Of a DNA stretch of 64,000 bases, positions 48,001 through 58,622 are shown in pieces; the first letter of the stretch is position 1; each line of letters starts with the position of its first letter. A model generated the notes under the pieces. It was not told the origin of the DNA and did not search any database. It worked only from the letters and a program-made list of their open reading frames with translations. The translations under genes were made by a program, and so were the position numbers. The stretch comes from Mya arenaria (Eukaryota; Mollusca; Bivalvia; Myida; Myidae): assembly GCF_026914265.1 (NCBI RefSeq), contig NC_069134.1:16213205-16277204 (forward strand). Reading direction: 5' to 3'.

Positions 48001-50318
48001 ATGTAATGAGTTGTGCCAGGTTTCTACGTACATAAATATATATGTACGGTATGTATCTACAGATCTACTTGTCAAGTCTTAAATTTTCCCATGCATGTTG
48101 ACTAGTTGGTCATGGGATTTTACAAACTGTCCCAGGATGTTCCCATACATGAGTGAGGATCATTTTCATGCCTGGTCAATTATACTTCCAGGAAGTGTGT
48201 TTTGCGATGTCCAGACTCCTGTAGTGTGTGCCAGCCGTATCCTTGCACGAATAGTGCTCTTCAACCTAGAAATTCCCATGACCCGGGGATTTACTGTGAG
48301 TTCAATATCTACATTTTAAACTTTCTGAGTATGAAATGAAAACTGCAATGTGTTCAGTAGGGCCAGCGTTTACCTAACATAAGCAAACTGTTTTGTTTTG
48401 TATCTCTTTTTGCAACTCAGCGCATACACTGCGAGTGGGGAACCAAACAGCATAAAAAGTCTACGCAAGCACATTTACTGAATAAATGTCTGGTTATTTA
48501 AAAAAAAAATGACATAAAATCTAAAAAGACAGTAAATATCAGTGTTGAATCATGCTGTATTTTCAATGAAAGTAGTTAAATGTTAATAAAGGAAGTTTTC
48601 AGTTAATTTTTTTTTTCAAATTGAGCAATGCGGACAAAAAATCCCATCACAATGTCTATATAGTTAAATGGCACTTAAACAATATAGCCCTTCAATATAG
48701 CACTACAATAAGGATGGCTCAAACAGTAGATTGTTTTTTTGAAATCACAAAATAAACAACATTATTTTTGTATTTATACTGACAATACATGGAACTATTT
48801 CTCTATTACCATACTTATTCCAATTTACAATCACCAATTTACAGAAATCTCATTTCCAGGTGATATTCCATTACCAGACTGTGACAGAGCCGGCAATTGT
48901 GAAAAAACTTGTCTCACACCTCAACAAGAGTACTGGAGAGGTCATCAAAAATAAACCCAAGTATGCATTCTATTACAGGCATATCACTTATATATTAGCA
49001 AAGGTTGCTTGTATCATGGCATGCGATCAATAATGACATTGTCAAGTTTGTTAGATATGATGACCAGCAAATTTGACCCTAGGACACACTTGAAGCCTGT
49101 AACTTGGCAACCTCGTTTTTGACATCAGTCTTTACCCTAGGTCCATACAAAAAGCTGTTCTTTAACTTAAAGTGTCTTTAAGCATAAGTTTGTTCTAAAG
49201 ATATGATGCCATTCTACAAACCAGTACTTAATTTGTTTCCTCTTTTAATTTTCAACCATACAATTCCATTCAGATATTATAAAAAGCCTGGTAATTATGA
49301 GTGTCTGATTATGGTGTCTTTGTAGTGAAAGTAGGAGAACGTTTATAAGGTTGCAAATTACATGAACTGGTATCTGCAATGTGCATACATTGTGCCCTGT
49401 TTCTCTCCAGGTGTTTGATGAAAAACTCTAGCGCTGTTGTGGAAATAGAGTTTGAGTTCCCGCTGTGTGTGGAGCTGTACAAGGACAACAAGGAGATGGG
49501 GCGGTTCATGTTGAGGTCCGGGGGCCACACCATCGCCGCAGGGCTCATTGAAGAGGTGAGAGGGTTAAAGGTGGCTATTCATGTTGAGATCATGACATAC
49601 CATCATAGCAGGGCTCATTGAAGATCCGGTGGGAGGGGGGGGGGGTAGAGTAAATGGGGGTGTTTCATGTTAAGATCTTGAGGGACACAGCATCATCTCA
49701 TTGACGAGTCTAAGTGGTAAATGGGTCTGTTTGTGTTAAGATCTGCTGGGGTTAATTAAATTCCTAATGTTAAGGCTTATAAAAGAAAGAATTCAATGGG
49801 AAGATAAGTACAACAAAAATACATGTAGGTTTCGATGGGCTCACTATTGATGTAAGGCTTATGTAAGAGTTGTTATTTGTAGTTGGTGCATTGGGAAAAT
49901 ATTTTTGTAATCAAACAAAAAGGTAATAACCTTTGTGGAAAAAATGGTATAAAACAGACAACAATAATATTAGTCATGTTTTTATTAGTGATCCAAGAAT
50001 AGGCCAATATCACGGGGTGCTCTGGTGTTAATGTCATCCAAATTTTATAATTTTGTGATTTCATAAATTGAACATATATATCGTGAAATGTGTTCTAATA
50101 CAAGACTCAATAGTTGAAAAATTACAAATGAAAAAAATATTGACATATTGACTTTTGACATTCAGAGTATTATTATATGCGAATTGTTAATGTGTATTTT
50201 GCATCAAGTTTTTCATGTGTACATATATGTTTTGTTTCAGGTATTGAAAACAAAGGCTGGTGAGGGAGTGAAGAAAGGTGGTGAAGGGGCAGAGTCTCAA
50301 GGAGCGATGGGAAACTGA
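33017..50318 (+). CDS. HBS1L: HBS1-like translational GTPase (long isoform)
   Basis: Partner of Pelota; eRF3/EF-1alpha-like GTPase that rescues stalled ribosomes in no-go and non-stop decay. Exons: 33017-33059, 34550-34618, 34950-35108, 36513-36647, 36978-37037, 41401-41815, 43580-43662, 43797-43956, 44537-44649, 46029-46145, 46573-46806, 47277-47453, 47696-47791, 48192-48295, 48860-48960, 49411-49555 and 50241-50318; phases all match, 762 residues (human 684). The N terminus [14 protein letters not shown] and [15 protein letters not shown] match the HBS1 N-terminal domain. The GTPase motifs are complete: GHVDAGKST (about residue 322), RGVTMD, DAPGH, NKMD and VSGLGGEN. The beta-barrel domains end [12 protein letters not shown]. 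The exon at 41401 is a long low-complexity linker. The intron after exon 4 starts with GC. AATAAA is at 50386. Confidence 0.97.
35256..36417. repeat. Dispersed repeat with ~165-bp internal tandem units (HBS1L intron 3)
   Basis: It starts AGCTCGACTATTCGAAAAAT, then GCGTCAGCGTCGGCGTCC, followed by four to five degenerate units each with GTTAAAGTTTTAGGGCAAG, TTCAATTGACTTAATAC, CCATCA..ATGAGGTTA and TTATGGCCCCTGATTGA. It ends with a small hairpin (GCTGTC TTAC GACGGC) followed by TCTTGTT. The same kind of 3' end (GACAGCTCTTGTT-like) closes the repeats at about 42985 and 43448, so they may share a family or mechanism. Confidence 0.7.
36648..36649 (+). other. HBS1L: Non-canonical GC splice donor, HBS1L intron 4
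   Basis: Exon 4 ends CTGAATAAACAAG and is followed by GCATGA. Reading on meets an in-frame TGA at once, no GT in the next bases keeps a usable frame, and the next exon (36978) needs exactly this phase. The intron is therefore GC-AG, a minor but known class in animals. Confidence 0.75.
37651..39455 (+). CDS. HBS1L (SKI7-like): Alternative terminal exon of HBS1L, probable SKI7-like isoform
   Basis: One uninterrupted frame of 601 codons with stop TAA. It starts in the right phase after exon 5 (acceptor GTAAG|AACTAG at 37650), giving a 756-residue product with 155 shared N-terminal residues and no GTPase domain. In vertebrates a short HBS1L splice form with its own 3' exon links the cytoplasmic exosome to the SKI complex (the SKI7 role); position, size and exon class match. 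The unique part is hydrophilic and Ser/Lys-rich, with eight copies of an LSLxDLAKxH motif (near 38151, 38219, 38325, 38406, 38466, 38658, 38817 and 38970). A more ordered C-terminal segment follows ([46 protein letters not shown]). The acceptor has almost no pyrimidine tract, fitting regulated use. The function is inference. Confidence 0.8.
39880..40400. repeat. Dispersed repeat downstream of the SKI7-like exon
   Basis: It begins near GGGGAGACATATTGTTTTTAG and contains two to three degenerate units with TTTATGAAACTTGG/TTAGG, a description-like CATAGAATGATG block and AAGGTCA half-sites. The opening GGGGAGACATATTG is shared with the repeat at 44831. It would lie in the 3' UTR of the short isoform. 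Confidence 0.55.
40713..40718 (+). terminator. Candidate polyadenylation signal for the SKI7-like isoform
   Basis: AATAAA about 1.26 kb after the stop of the 37651-39455 exon and before the next HBS1L exon. A second AATAAA lies at 41164-41169. Either could end the short transcript; which is used is unknown. Confidence 0.4.
41925..43450. repeat. Composite dispersed repeat with two tandem unit types (HBS1L intron 6)
   Basis: The first type (about 150 bp, around 41930, 42130, 42990 and 43180) carries CTTTGTCATGCACA, TGGCACATGTGTT and CTACCTCAAAG. The second type, about 145 bp, occurs roughly three times from 42322 to 42780, each with GTTTCCGGACGATAACTCAT, GGTACACAGGTGTAACATCA and CCAAGGTCAAGGTCACTG. 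GGGGGCATT(C/T)..GTCA..CTGTGACA(G/T)CTCT ends appear twice, near 42985 and 43448, so two related elements sit in tandem or nested. Confidence 0.7.
44303..44525 (+). repeat. 27-bp tandem repeat abutting HBS1L exon 9
   Basis: About eight copies of a 27-bp unit (TGTATACATTGACTCTGAATG plus TTTCTC) end roughly 10 bp before the acceptor TTTCCAG at 44536. The T-rich plus strand may supply branch point and pyrimidine tract, so the array sits where it can influence splicing of the exon that encodes the DAPGH motif. Confidence 0.85.
44831..45742. repeat. Dispersed repeat with GGGGGAGAC inverted ends (HBS1L intron 9)
   Basis: The left end carries TGTCTCCCCCATTCATGGGGAGACA, itself a hairpin; the right end has CAATGGGGGAGACGAGCGC then CTTTTTCAAAAAAG. 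Inside are about five degenerate units of about 165 bp with CTCAATAACTAAAG, GGAACTTCATACTTGGTATG, TGGTCATGACTAGTAGATGA and AGGTCAAAGGTCAAGGTC. This is the 'TCTCCCCCA' type of repeat common in bivalve introns. Exact termini are not certain. Confidence 0.65.
46202..46384. mobile_element. 177-bp MITE in HBS1L intron 10
   Basis: The element spans 46205-46381. Inverted ends of about 43 bp: left GGGCTATTTCATTTAAACAT then ATAACCCC; right, reversed, GGGCTATTCCAGTAAAACAT then ATAACCC. Both lead into GGGGGGAAGGCA. A TGA triplet flanks both ends (46202-46204, 46382-46384), a possible 3-bp target duplication. It is nearly all inverted repeat, so RNA from it would fold into a long hairpin. Superfamily not assigned. 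Confidence 0.82.
47047..47200 (+). mobile_element. tRNA-derived SINE in HBS1L intron 11
   Basis: GATGGCCTTGTGGTTAGC is an A-box-like segment with one mismatch, and GGTTTGATCCC is a full B box about 45 bp later. The region between looks like a tRNA body (TCTGCTCTTTATCC). The sequence after it (GGAGTAGTACTGGTTATCAC..) is a non-tRNA SINE body; the right end is not sharp. It is a different family from the SINE at 29636. Confidence 0.75.
49500..49755 (+). repeat. Degenerate tandem copies of HBS1L exon 16 end
   Basis: The last part of exon 16 (TTCATGTTGAGGTCCGG .. GCAGGGCTCATTGAAGAG|GTGAGA) is followed in the intron by a clear second copy at about 49576-49625 (TTCATGTTGAGATCATG .. GCAGGGCTCATTGAAGA), and weaker third and fourth copies at about 49660-49710 and 49728-49750 (TTCATGTTAAGATCTTG; TGTTAAGATCTG). 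The unit is about 70 bp. In the copies the donor GTGAGA is lost (the second reads AGATCCGGTGGG). Confidence 0.8.
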
Positions 50319-50385
50319 ACCTTTACTGTGAAGGACTTGCTTGTTTTAGTTTTATCTTTGGTGCAATGTGTCTCGCTTCAGGCAA

Positions 50386-50391
50386 AATAAA
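50386..50391 (+). terminator. HBS1L polyadenylation signal
   Basis: AATAAA 68 bases after the HBS1L stop codon. PDCD2 begins about 0.8 kb downstream on the same strand, so the long isoform is expected to end here. Confidence 0.7.
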
Positions 50392-51214
50392 TTGAGAAAT
50401 ATTGTTGGTGTTTGTGAATTTACTTCAAAGACAAACAGAAGTATTGCCTAGTATGTCAATCTAGACCCAGAACAGTTTCTACAAAATCTGCTTGTTATTT
50501 TAGAGACATGTGCTGGACGAGACTGTTCCTGTTATAAAAAGTATATGAAATGTTGTGATATAGAGATGTGTAGCATGTTAGTATGAAATATCTATGATAT
50601 TGTTTGAACAGATGTTTGAGTTATACAGAAGGAAGGAAAGCACACACTGGAAAATACATTCAGATCATCACTTCAAACAGACCACTCAGAGCAGAGTATT
50701 TTATGAACTTGGTTATTGATTTACTTGAATGGGTTGATTCTTTATTGAGACATGACATACTTCATGCAGAGATAGAGTTATAATTAATATAAAGCCACTA
50801 TAGTTCATGAATTACAAATCAAAGAAACTTTACTACAGTTGCTATCTTTCCCTTAGAATAAATTTGTCAAATTTGTAAGAGATGAACTATTACCTACACA
50901 TAATACTAGGAAAAGGTGTTAAATTGTGCCAAGTTATATTTAAATTCTTAAAGCATTTGTGACCTTTCGAGACATTGACCTTGAACAGACGTGGCAAAGA
51001 GTTGTCCAGTTGTCAAATTAACTTGTTATATGACCCTGGTGATTGATTCACTATTTATTCTGTGACTAACATTCACTGATAATCAACTTGTTTACTATAT
51101 ATATGAAAGGAACATAATTCTCATACAGGTTGGCATTTCTAGTTTTAAGAATCAGTTGTTTGTAACCTACATATTGGCAATCCTTACAAATGAAATTATT
51201 TTACGTCAAACAAA
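50392..51214 (+). other. Short intergenic region between HBS1L and PDCD2
   Basis: AT-rich, no exon seen. It should carry the PDCD2 promoter; no named element is supportable. Confidence 0.45.
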
Positions 51215-54200
51215 ATGGCAGCGCCCACTGTTGACAAACATGTTGAACTAGGTTTTGTAGAAGAAACAGATAAATTTCTGCTTAAAAGCAGATTCTTTCC
51301 AAGTAAAGTTGGAGGTAGACCGGCCTGGTTGTCTTTGAAATCATTGCCAACTCCAGAAGAGCTTTCATGCAGCTTGTGTTCCAAACTAATGAAATTTTTG
51401 ATGCAAATTTATTCACCTGATCCTTCAAAAGAGTCCTGCTTTCACAGAACTATTTTCATCTTTGTTTGTGACAATACGAACTGTTGCAAATCAAATTGTG
51501 CAGGTCATTTAGTTGTATTTCGGTCACAGTTACAACAAATCAATGAATTCTACAGTTCCAAACCACCAGTTGAGGCCAGAGTAGACAAGGAAATAGATGC
51601 CTCACTTCACAATAAGTTATGTAGGGTGTGTGGATGCTTAGGGCCCAAGACATGCGGAAAATGCCACAAAGTTAGCTACTGCAGTAAAGAGCATCAGGCA
51701 GTTGATTGGAAAGAAAATCACAAACAAGAATGTTCTTCAGATTCAGCAGGTATCTTTCTGTTGATATTTACAAATATTGCCTCCATTGATCATGATGAAC
51801 ATGTAAATTTCCTACTTTCATCAACAAATGATAAAAGAATCTCTGACATTAATATCAAATTATACTGTGGTAAGGATCATGCACTTTTATGTCCCTGAAT
51901 TCAACTTTTAAACGGTTGCGTTCAATCTAAAGTATTCGGCTTTTGACAAATTATTTTGTAGTCAATTTCCGAATTTGCTGTAACAGAAAGCTCAGGAAAA
52001 CATATAATCATTGGTTGCTAAAAAATGAATGAATATTAATGAGAAAAACATTAAAACCTGTTTGAGAACCAACAATTCTATCTTAATCACATGACTGGTC
52101 AGGTGACCGGCATCATGAAATAACAGTTAACTGTTAACAATTTTCATGACCAGATAAATATCGTAAATACTCTAATGATCACACATGTCGGAATATTCAT
52201 AGTCATGAAATATAATTTCTCTAAAAGTAAGCCTAACTTAATAATATTAAAGATTAATATAAACATGATTTTAGGTTGATTTTAAAAAGCATACTATATT
52301 ATATTACATCAGTATCTTTCAATGCATCCTATCAATGGTATCAAGTTTATTTTATTGTTTTGCCTGATTTCTATCTATGCTAGCATTCTATACACAATAT
52401 AACTTGGTAGGTGACTTTTAAAGAGTTTTAAACCATACTGGTTATGCACCAGTCAATTGTAACCACGGCCCACCCAGGTCCGGGGAATAGCGGGGACTTC
52501 GGTCCAGCCAGCCCTGGGTGAAATCTCCGCCCTGCGGGAACGAACTGATGGAAAAATCCCCGCCAAATTCCCCCGCACGCCAGGGATGCGAGGTAAGGCC
52601 CATTCCCCGCTATATTTTGCGTAAAGACAAAACCACCGTATTCACCTGGCACTGCAGGGCCACCTGAAAGGTAAAAACACGGCCCATTTCCCCGTCTATC
52701 CCCGATATACCCCTGGACCTGGGGGGCCGTGGTTACAATTGACTGGTGCATTAGGGACCCCATTTCTGGACGGAAATGGAGGTTTTTCTTGAATAATTCA
52801 AGAAATACTCAATATTTTTGGATTAAATTTCACTTTTCAGAGCAAAGTTAAGCCCAAGATCTAAAAAGTAAATTATCTGTATAATATATTATGATGAATG
52901 GTTATTTTGAAAATGAGTTCATGTGCCAAACATACTCATTAAAATCCACTGACATAACAGTGTACTGAACCAGTAATTTGCCCTCTTTAAGAAAATTTAT
53001 ATTATCATAAAAAATCTAAAAATTGCTGTTTATAAGAGAATTTTGCTTGTGAACAAATGTTGAAAAAGTATGGTGCACCCTAGTGCAAATTTATAATTGC
53101 TGATAAATTGCTTCTTTTCAGTGTTTTACTATTACTATTTTGAAGCCTCATTTTAACAAAATATCATTTGCTTGAAAAAGAATCAAAACGGAATTGCTAA
53201 ACAAGGGCTTAACAGGGTGGCGAATAACTAATAGGGTAAAATTAAAAGCAAGAATTATGTGGAAAAAAGATGTTAAGTTTTGTAAAATAACACAATCAAT
53301 AAATAACACCACCTTATTATATGATGTTGTACTAATTCAATATCAGACAAACATTTGCTGCAGCAAAACAGAATACTAAGATTGTAGTGAGAGAACTTCA
53401 GCTATCAGTTATATTGGTGTGGACCAATCTGTTAAAAACATCTAAAACTTATGATGACATTTATGGTAAAGACCAGAACATATTACTATAAAGCATGCAA
53501 TGTTCATGATTATTGTCAAGTTACACGGACAAAGTTCTCGAAAGTTTTTAAGCATAACAAGCTTACATGTGTACATAGCTTATTTTTTACTTAGTCTTTA
53601 ATTTTCTAAATAAAAAAACTGTTTATCATTATTAAAATAAAGATAATTTCCTTTTAAAGCTTTACCCTCACAGATTGAACGTTTTGACAACTTTTTAAAT
53701 TTTTTGTCTTGAAACAAGCAAATTTTTGGGTAAATATCTGCAAACCAGTAATAAAAGACTGCTGACAAAAGATCTGGTCACAGCTTTTCATAAAAGTCAA
53801 AAAAATAAAAAAAGTTGGAAAAACAGCAAATCTGTGAGAGTGCAGCTTTAAGGTCCCAAACAAAGAATGTAAACATCACACAAATTCAACCATCACAAAA
53901 ATAGTGAGCTTAGCTTACTCATGTTACAACATACTTGAGAAGTCTCGAGAAATTAGTGTCAGATCAGTTGCAGTACATTAAATGCAGGTTTAAAAAATTT
54001 ACTTTCAGATGTTGCCAGTGAAAAGAACTACAACTGCCTTTTCCCAGAGTTTGAGCTTGTGACTGAGACAGAAAATGTTCCTACAAAAGGTACAAAGGAG
54101 AAAAATGATGCAACAAAAATGAAGGAGTATGAAGAATTCCTTAAGTCTGCAAAAGGGTCTGATGCAGGAGAAAGTCTACCAGATTCCGAATTACAAAGCA

Positions 54201-55358
54201 TGGCTGGAAAGGGGACAGATAATGATAAGCAGCTGCTGAAGTTTAAGGAAAGAATTAGCTTTGAGCCAGAACAAGTAGGTGACTCAAAACATTTTCTTAA
54301 GTGACATCAGTCAATCAGTCATGCTTTTGTATTTCTTACTGTTAATTTAAATGCTCGGAACAAAAGATATTTTTCTGAATGCTTTGGGTTCCAGTATTTT
54401 GTTTGCTGTACATATGGAAATTATTATGAAAGCACTGATCATGTGTGCGTGTGGAATAATGAAATTTATTGGCCCTATGGAAAATTTAAGGCCCTTAATA
54501 GTTTTTTAGTGTTCAATGGTAAAAGAATGGATGTGTAGTTCTACATTTCTATAAGGCCACAAGAGATTGTCAAGCCTTTGGCATGTGCATTTTGCAGTGA
54601 TAAAATGAATAAAGTTACATTGATGACTCATTTTCACAACCCAGGTTCTGCGCTATGATAAAGGTGGTGAGCCTCTCTGGATTGCCCATTCTCCCAAACC
54701 ACAAGCCATACCAGATTGTGATTGTGGGGCTAAGAGACAGTTTGAATTTCAGGTAATTTCAGTTCATGTTAACATTATACTTGCATGTTTTTGAGGCTGA
54801 CAGGAAAGTCAGTTTTGATAATGTTGTACAATGTCAAGTATATTCTTGTTCAGTATTAATCATTCCTTAGTAAGCATGTCTACTCACAGATTAGTGAGTG
54901 TATGATGTATTATCACAGAATTGTAATTTATTTACATTTAGTAGAAACGTTCATTGAACAGATTTGATGCAATAAAAGGTCAATTTTGTGTAACAATGTA
55001 AGGGACATAATAAATGATTGGCTAGTTTACAATCAATGTCATGATGACTTGCCTTATGTTTCAATATTTATCATGCTAGTATTTCTTAGTGATCATGTTA
55101 ACAGTCTGCTGTGTATGCAAGTTCTTCAAATTGTGTACCATACATAGTTAATTTTTTTGTTATTATACTACCATGTTCAATGAATTCCTTAACTTCTGTA
55201 CTTTCCAGGTGTTGCCCCACCTTCTTTCCCACCTGAATGTGGACAGGCTGGGAGCTAGTCTAGACTGGGGCACATTGTGTGTGTACACTTGTGTAGACAG
55301 CTGTGAGACGGGGAACCAGTATAAGAGGGAGTTCATATTCAAACAAGACGTTATCTGA
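51215..55358 (+). CDS. PDCD2: Programmed cell death protein 2, MYND zinc-finger protein
   Basis: PDCD2 is known in flies and mammals as a dedicated chaperone for ribosomal protein uS5 (RPS2) in 40S biogenesis. Exons: 51215-51749, 54009-54274, 54645-54752 and 55209-55358; phases match; 352 residues (human 344). The first exon begins MAAPTVDKHVELGF, with the PDCD2 N-terminal part (SKVGGRPAWL; two CxxC pairs around residues 52-95). The MYND finger (about 136-173) shows CRVCG, CGKCHKVSYC and EHQAVDWKENHKQEC, with all expected Cys and His. An acidic linker follows. The C-terminal domain has FKERISFEPEQVLRYD, PLWIAHSP, PDCDCGAKRQFEFQ and CVDSC. The linker is longer than I expect from human. The large first intron holds two MITEs. 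The frame continuing past 51749 to 51898 is intron read-through. Confidence 0.97.
52442..52753. mobile_element. 306-bp MITE in PDCD2 intron 1, TTA target duplication
   Basis: The element spans 52445-52750 and is flanked by TTA on both sides (52442-52444 and 52751-52753). Both ends, read inward, begin TGCACCAGTCAATTGTAACC and continue ACGGCCC; the match extends to about 40 bp. The interior is GC-rich (GGGGAATAGCGGGGA; CCCCGCTATATTTTGCG) against an AT-rich intron. A 3-bp TTA duplication suggests a PIF/Harbinger-type mobiliser, but the ends differ from the element at 30390. No coding capacity. Confidence 0.88.
53654..53851. mobile_element. 190-bp MITE in PDCD2 intron 1, TTAA target site
   Basis: The element spans 53658-53847, flanked by TTAA on both sides (53654-53657 and 53848-53851). 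Inverted ends are imperfect: AGCTTTACCCTCACAGATT at the left and AGCTGCACTCTCACAGATT at the right read in reverse, both followed by a related T-rich inner part (CAACTTTTT). A TTAA target is typical of piggyBac-like (and some other) mobilisers. I recall this CACTCTCACAGATT end as abundant in bivalve DNA; that is memory, not a search. Confidence 0.8.
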
Positions 55359-55397
55359 TTTTAATTGTATTTATTTTATATCTGTATACAAATGTAT

Positions 55398-55403
55398 AAT
55401 AAA
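55398..55403 (+). terminator. PDCD2 polyadenylation signal
   Basis: AATAAA 40 bases downstream of the PDCD2 stop codon, directly before tandem repeat DNA. Confidence 0.7.
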
Positions 55404-55544
55404 AACCAGGTATTCTTAACAAAGATGTTCATATTTATTTTCAAAATTTATAATAAACAAACTCAATTGTATACTTCAAGTTCAAGTTTAAAGAAATATT
55501 TTCATTTAACCATATCACGAGCTTATTGGTGTCTTAATGCCATT

Positions 55545-56160
55545 ACCCTTTGTATGGGTCATTCCTGTTTATGGGTCATACCTGTGTATGTGTCATTCCG
55601 GTGAACAAGTCATTCCTGTGTATGAATAAGTCATTTCTGACTGTATGAATGAGTTATTCCTGTTTACAGGTCATACCTGGGAATGTGTTATTCTGGTGAA
55701 CAAGTCATTCCTGTGTATGAATGAGTCATTCCTGTGTATGAATGAGTCATTCCTGTGTATGTACGAGTTATTCCTATACAAGTCATTCCTGAGTATAAGT
55801 CAATCCTTTGTATGTACAAGTAATTCCTGTGTACGAGTCATTCCTGTGTACCGTATATATGAGTCATGTCTGTAGGAGCCATTCCTGTGTATATATATAA
55901 ATGTATATCAATCATTCCGGTGTTAGAGTCATTCCTGTGTATATTGGAGTCATTCCTGTGTATATATGAGTCATTCCCATGTTTGAGTCATTCCTGTGTA
56001 TATATGAGTCATTCCCATGTTTGAGTCATTCCTGTGTATGTTTAAGTCATTCCTGTGTGTGTATAAATCATTCCTGTGTATGAATAATTCTTGTGTATGT
56101 ATGAATCATTCCTGTGTATGTACATGTCATTCCTTTGTATGTATGAGTCATTCCTGTTTA
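55545..56160. repeat. Irregular tandem repeat, TCATTCCTGTGTATG units
   Basis: About 30 units of 15-30 bp built on GAGTCATTCCTGTGTATG, with the linker varying (TATATGAG, AATGAG, TTTGAG, TACAAG). Period and order are irregular, so this is an old, decayed minisatellite. It follows PDCD2 immediately. Open frames (NESFLCM-like on the plus strand) are repeat artefacts. Confidence 0.88.
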
Positions 56161-56162
56161 CT

Positions 56163-56314
56163 GGCCATACATGTGTACGTTGGCCATACATGTGTACGTT
56201 GGCCATACATGTGTACGTTGGCCATACATGTGTACGTTGGCCATACATGTGTACGTTGGCCATACATGTGAACGTTGGCCATACAGGTGTACGTTGGCCA
56301 TACATGTGTACGTG
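56163..56314. repeat. 19-bp tandem repeat, eight copies
   Basis: The unit GGCCATACATGTGTACGTT starts at 56163 and repeats exactly every 19 bp through 56314 with only three or so changes. It is much more regular than the preceding repeat, so it is younger. It contains ACATGT and near-palindromic TACATGTGTA. Confidence 0.92.
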
Positions 56315-58622
56315 TCTTTACGGTGTTTGAGTGTGTATGAGACATTGAATCTGCCTGCAAATCCAGATTTGCTGTATAGGACTTTGTCTGACCTCGTAAA
56401 TGTTTTATCAATTGCGGCTTAAATTTTAACCCTGGTAAAATTGGTGTATTGTGTGCACAAGACCCTGTCTCATGGGAGTCCAAATTGGGAAAGCATTGAA
56501 ATACGCCTCTTTTTATTCTAGCACTAAGTCTGTTTCATGGAAGACACAAAGGTTAAGGAGACTGAGCAAATGGGTAAAATGTTTAATAGGGATGAGATGA
56601 TTTTGTCATCACACAATATGATACATTTAAGTACAAGTTCATACTGATATGACATTTTCCCATACTGTACAGATACTTTCATTGAAATACCAAAACACAC
56701 AAGAGAAACCAGAATTATTTGTTAAGCCATTTAGTTTCCTTCTTGTATAAATAACTTGAAATATTTTCTGACATTATTGTTGGCATTACTGTGGCAGGAC
56801 TTGAACCAGAAAAAACTAGTGTGTGTTTGAAAAGGAAAATCTTGTATTTCTGTAACTATTTTTAAAGTGATATTGTATTACATACTAACAATGACTACAT
56901 TGTACATGAACACCAATGTTCTTGGTCCCGTTACAGTTTGTTGCTAAACCTATACACAGCATACTCATGCTCTTCTGCAGGCTTTCAAGTGACCAATAAC
57001 AAAAAAGGATTATTTTTTAAAGTAGGGTAAAACGGCGATATTAAGGGCAAAAAGTATGGATAGTAAGGCTTTTTACTTAACTTTTTGGATGCAAATAAGT
57101 TATTATTAAACCTATTCATCAATTTTGATGTACATATATAGTTATCTTTGCTTAGAAACCAGCGCTTCAAGAGGAATTCAGCCAAAGGATGAGTACGGTA
57201 GATGAACCTGAAATGGGTGTCTCTGACTAATGGCACCATTCATTCTCACCATAGAACCCCTCTTGCAGCTCTGAAGACCTACTTCATCAAACTAATCCTT
57301 CAAAGATACTAGAAATGGCTTCTTAATAAAATCAAAATTTAGAAAATTAGAAATAAAATTTACACTGAAGACTTTGGCCCCTAACTTTTTTTAGACTGCA
57401 TGTTGATCTAAAAACTTGGTCTTGAAAAAAGGTAAAACCACAAGCAATTATGAATAACTGAGCAAATGGGTTCACCATAACAGCATGGTCTCTTTCATTC
57501 AAGACAGTTTTAACCTTTTATCCGTCAATTCTTACACAGAAGGACACATTGCTGCACATTTCTCTATGGACTTGTTGTATTTTGCTTGTTGTACTATTGC
57601 TGTTCACAATATCCTGCACAAGATGCTGATTTTATGCCTGAAATCTCTGTCTTAGCTTTTCCCATTGTTGCTAATGCCATTCTCTCATGCAGGACTTGTG
57701 AGAAAATACTGTGGATATTGTCGACTTTTAGTGGCAGTGATTCAGAGACGAAAATGACAAGATGTGGCCTTAAAAAATGTTTATTATACATTGTAAACTG
57801 AATGAAATACATCAATAATCAACAACAAAATCAAACGAGACGTATTAGAATATTGACTAAATTATCACAGCTGAAGTTAACACTACTTGAACTCATGTTT
57901 GATTTCACATGACAATAGTCTTGGCCAACGAAGCATTATTACACAATACAGTAATATGCTTGTATTTTTTATAAATGTAATGGAATGTCCAACTTGCAGT
58001 ATGAACCAATGCTTGTGCGGTATGAACTACTGCATTACACCATCTTAAGTCTTGTATTCAGTGACAGTAAACAGTCATGATTAATTTATTTAATTTACAA
58101 CCACAATGGCGGCCTTGTGACCCTCACCTGGAAGGCATTTGGTAGCTGTGGTAAATGTGTTTTCCAAACACTGATGAAGTTAATGTTCCTAATAACTATG
58201 AGGTAGAAGAACTGATCCCTTTACCAGGTCCTGAAATATACAATGGATGGTTTCATCATTCATTGTTACTTAAATCTGATTAAACATAAGCTTTTTTAAG
58301 TGCCATGAGCTTTGAACACTCGTCTGACATAACTGTCACAAAAAAGTACATGCCACAACTAGAGGTAATTAAGCATAAAAAAGTGAACAGTAGACTCGTG
58401 AACAACAGTTTTATGCATTTAAGAACAAGCCAGGCCTTTCTCTAGGTATGCCATAGATCAGATTTTCTGAACCATTCCCAACAGCAAAAAAGTTCTTGAA
58501 CATCCAGCAAATTCCCAATTCTGAATTTTCATTCAATTATTTTCTCAAATGACCAAGAAAAAGGCATGTAAGCATAATTATAACATGTATTTCAAACAGA
58601 ATTATACACATATATTTATAAA
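56315..58622. other. Convergent intergenic region between PDCD2 and MTAP
   Basis: No exon can be supported on either strand. A reverse-strand AATAAA (TTTATT at 58085-58090) could serve MTAP, about 0.53 kb beyond its stop codon. If the splice donor noted at the end of the last MTAP exon is used, an extra 3' exon would lie here, but none is recognisable. Confidence 0.45.

Noticed and set aside
51750-51898. Extension of the first PDCD2 exon to its in-frame stop
   Set aside because: A GTATCT donor at 51750 joins in phase to 54009, and the joined protein matches PDCD2 through to its normal C terminus.
56042-56483. Minus-strand repeat protein (VHMYGQRT)
   Set aside because: Direct translation of the 19-bp tandem repeat.
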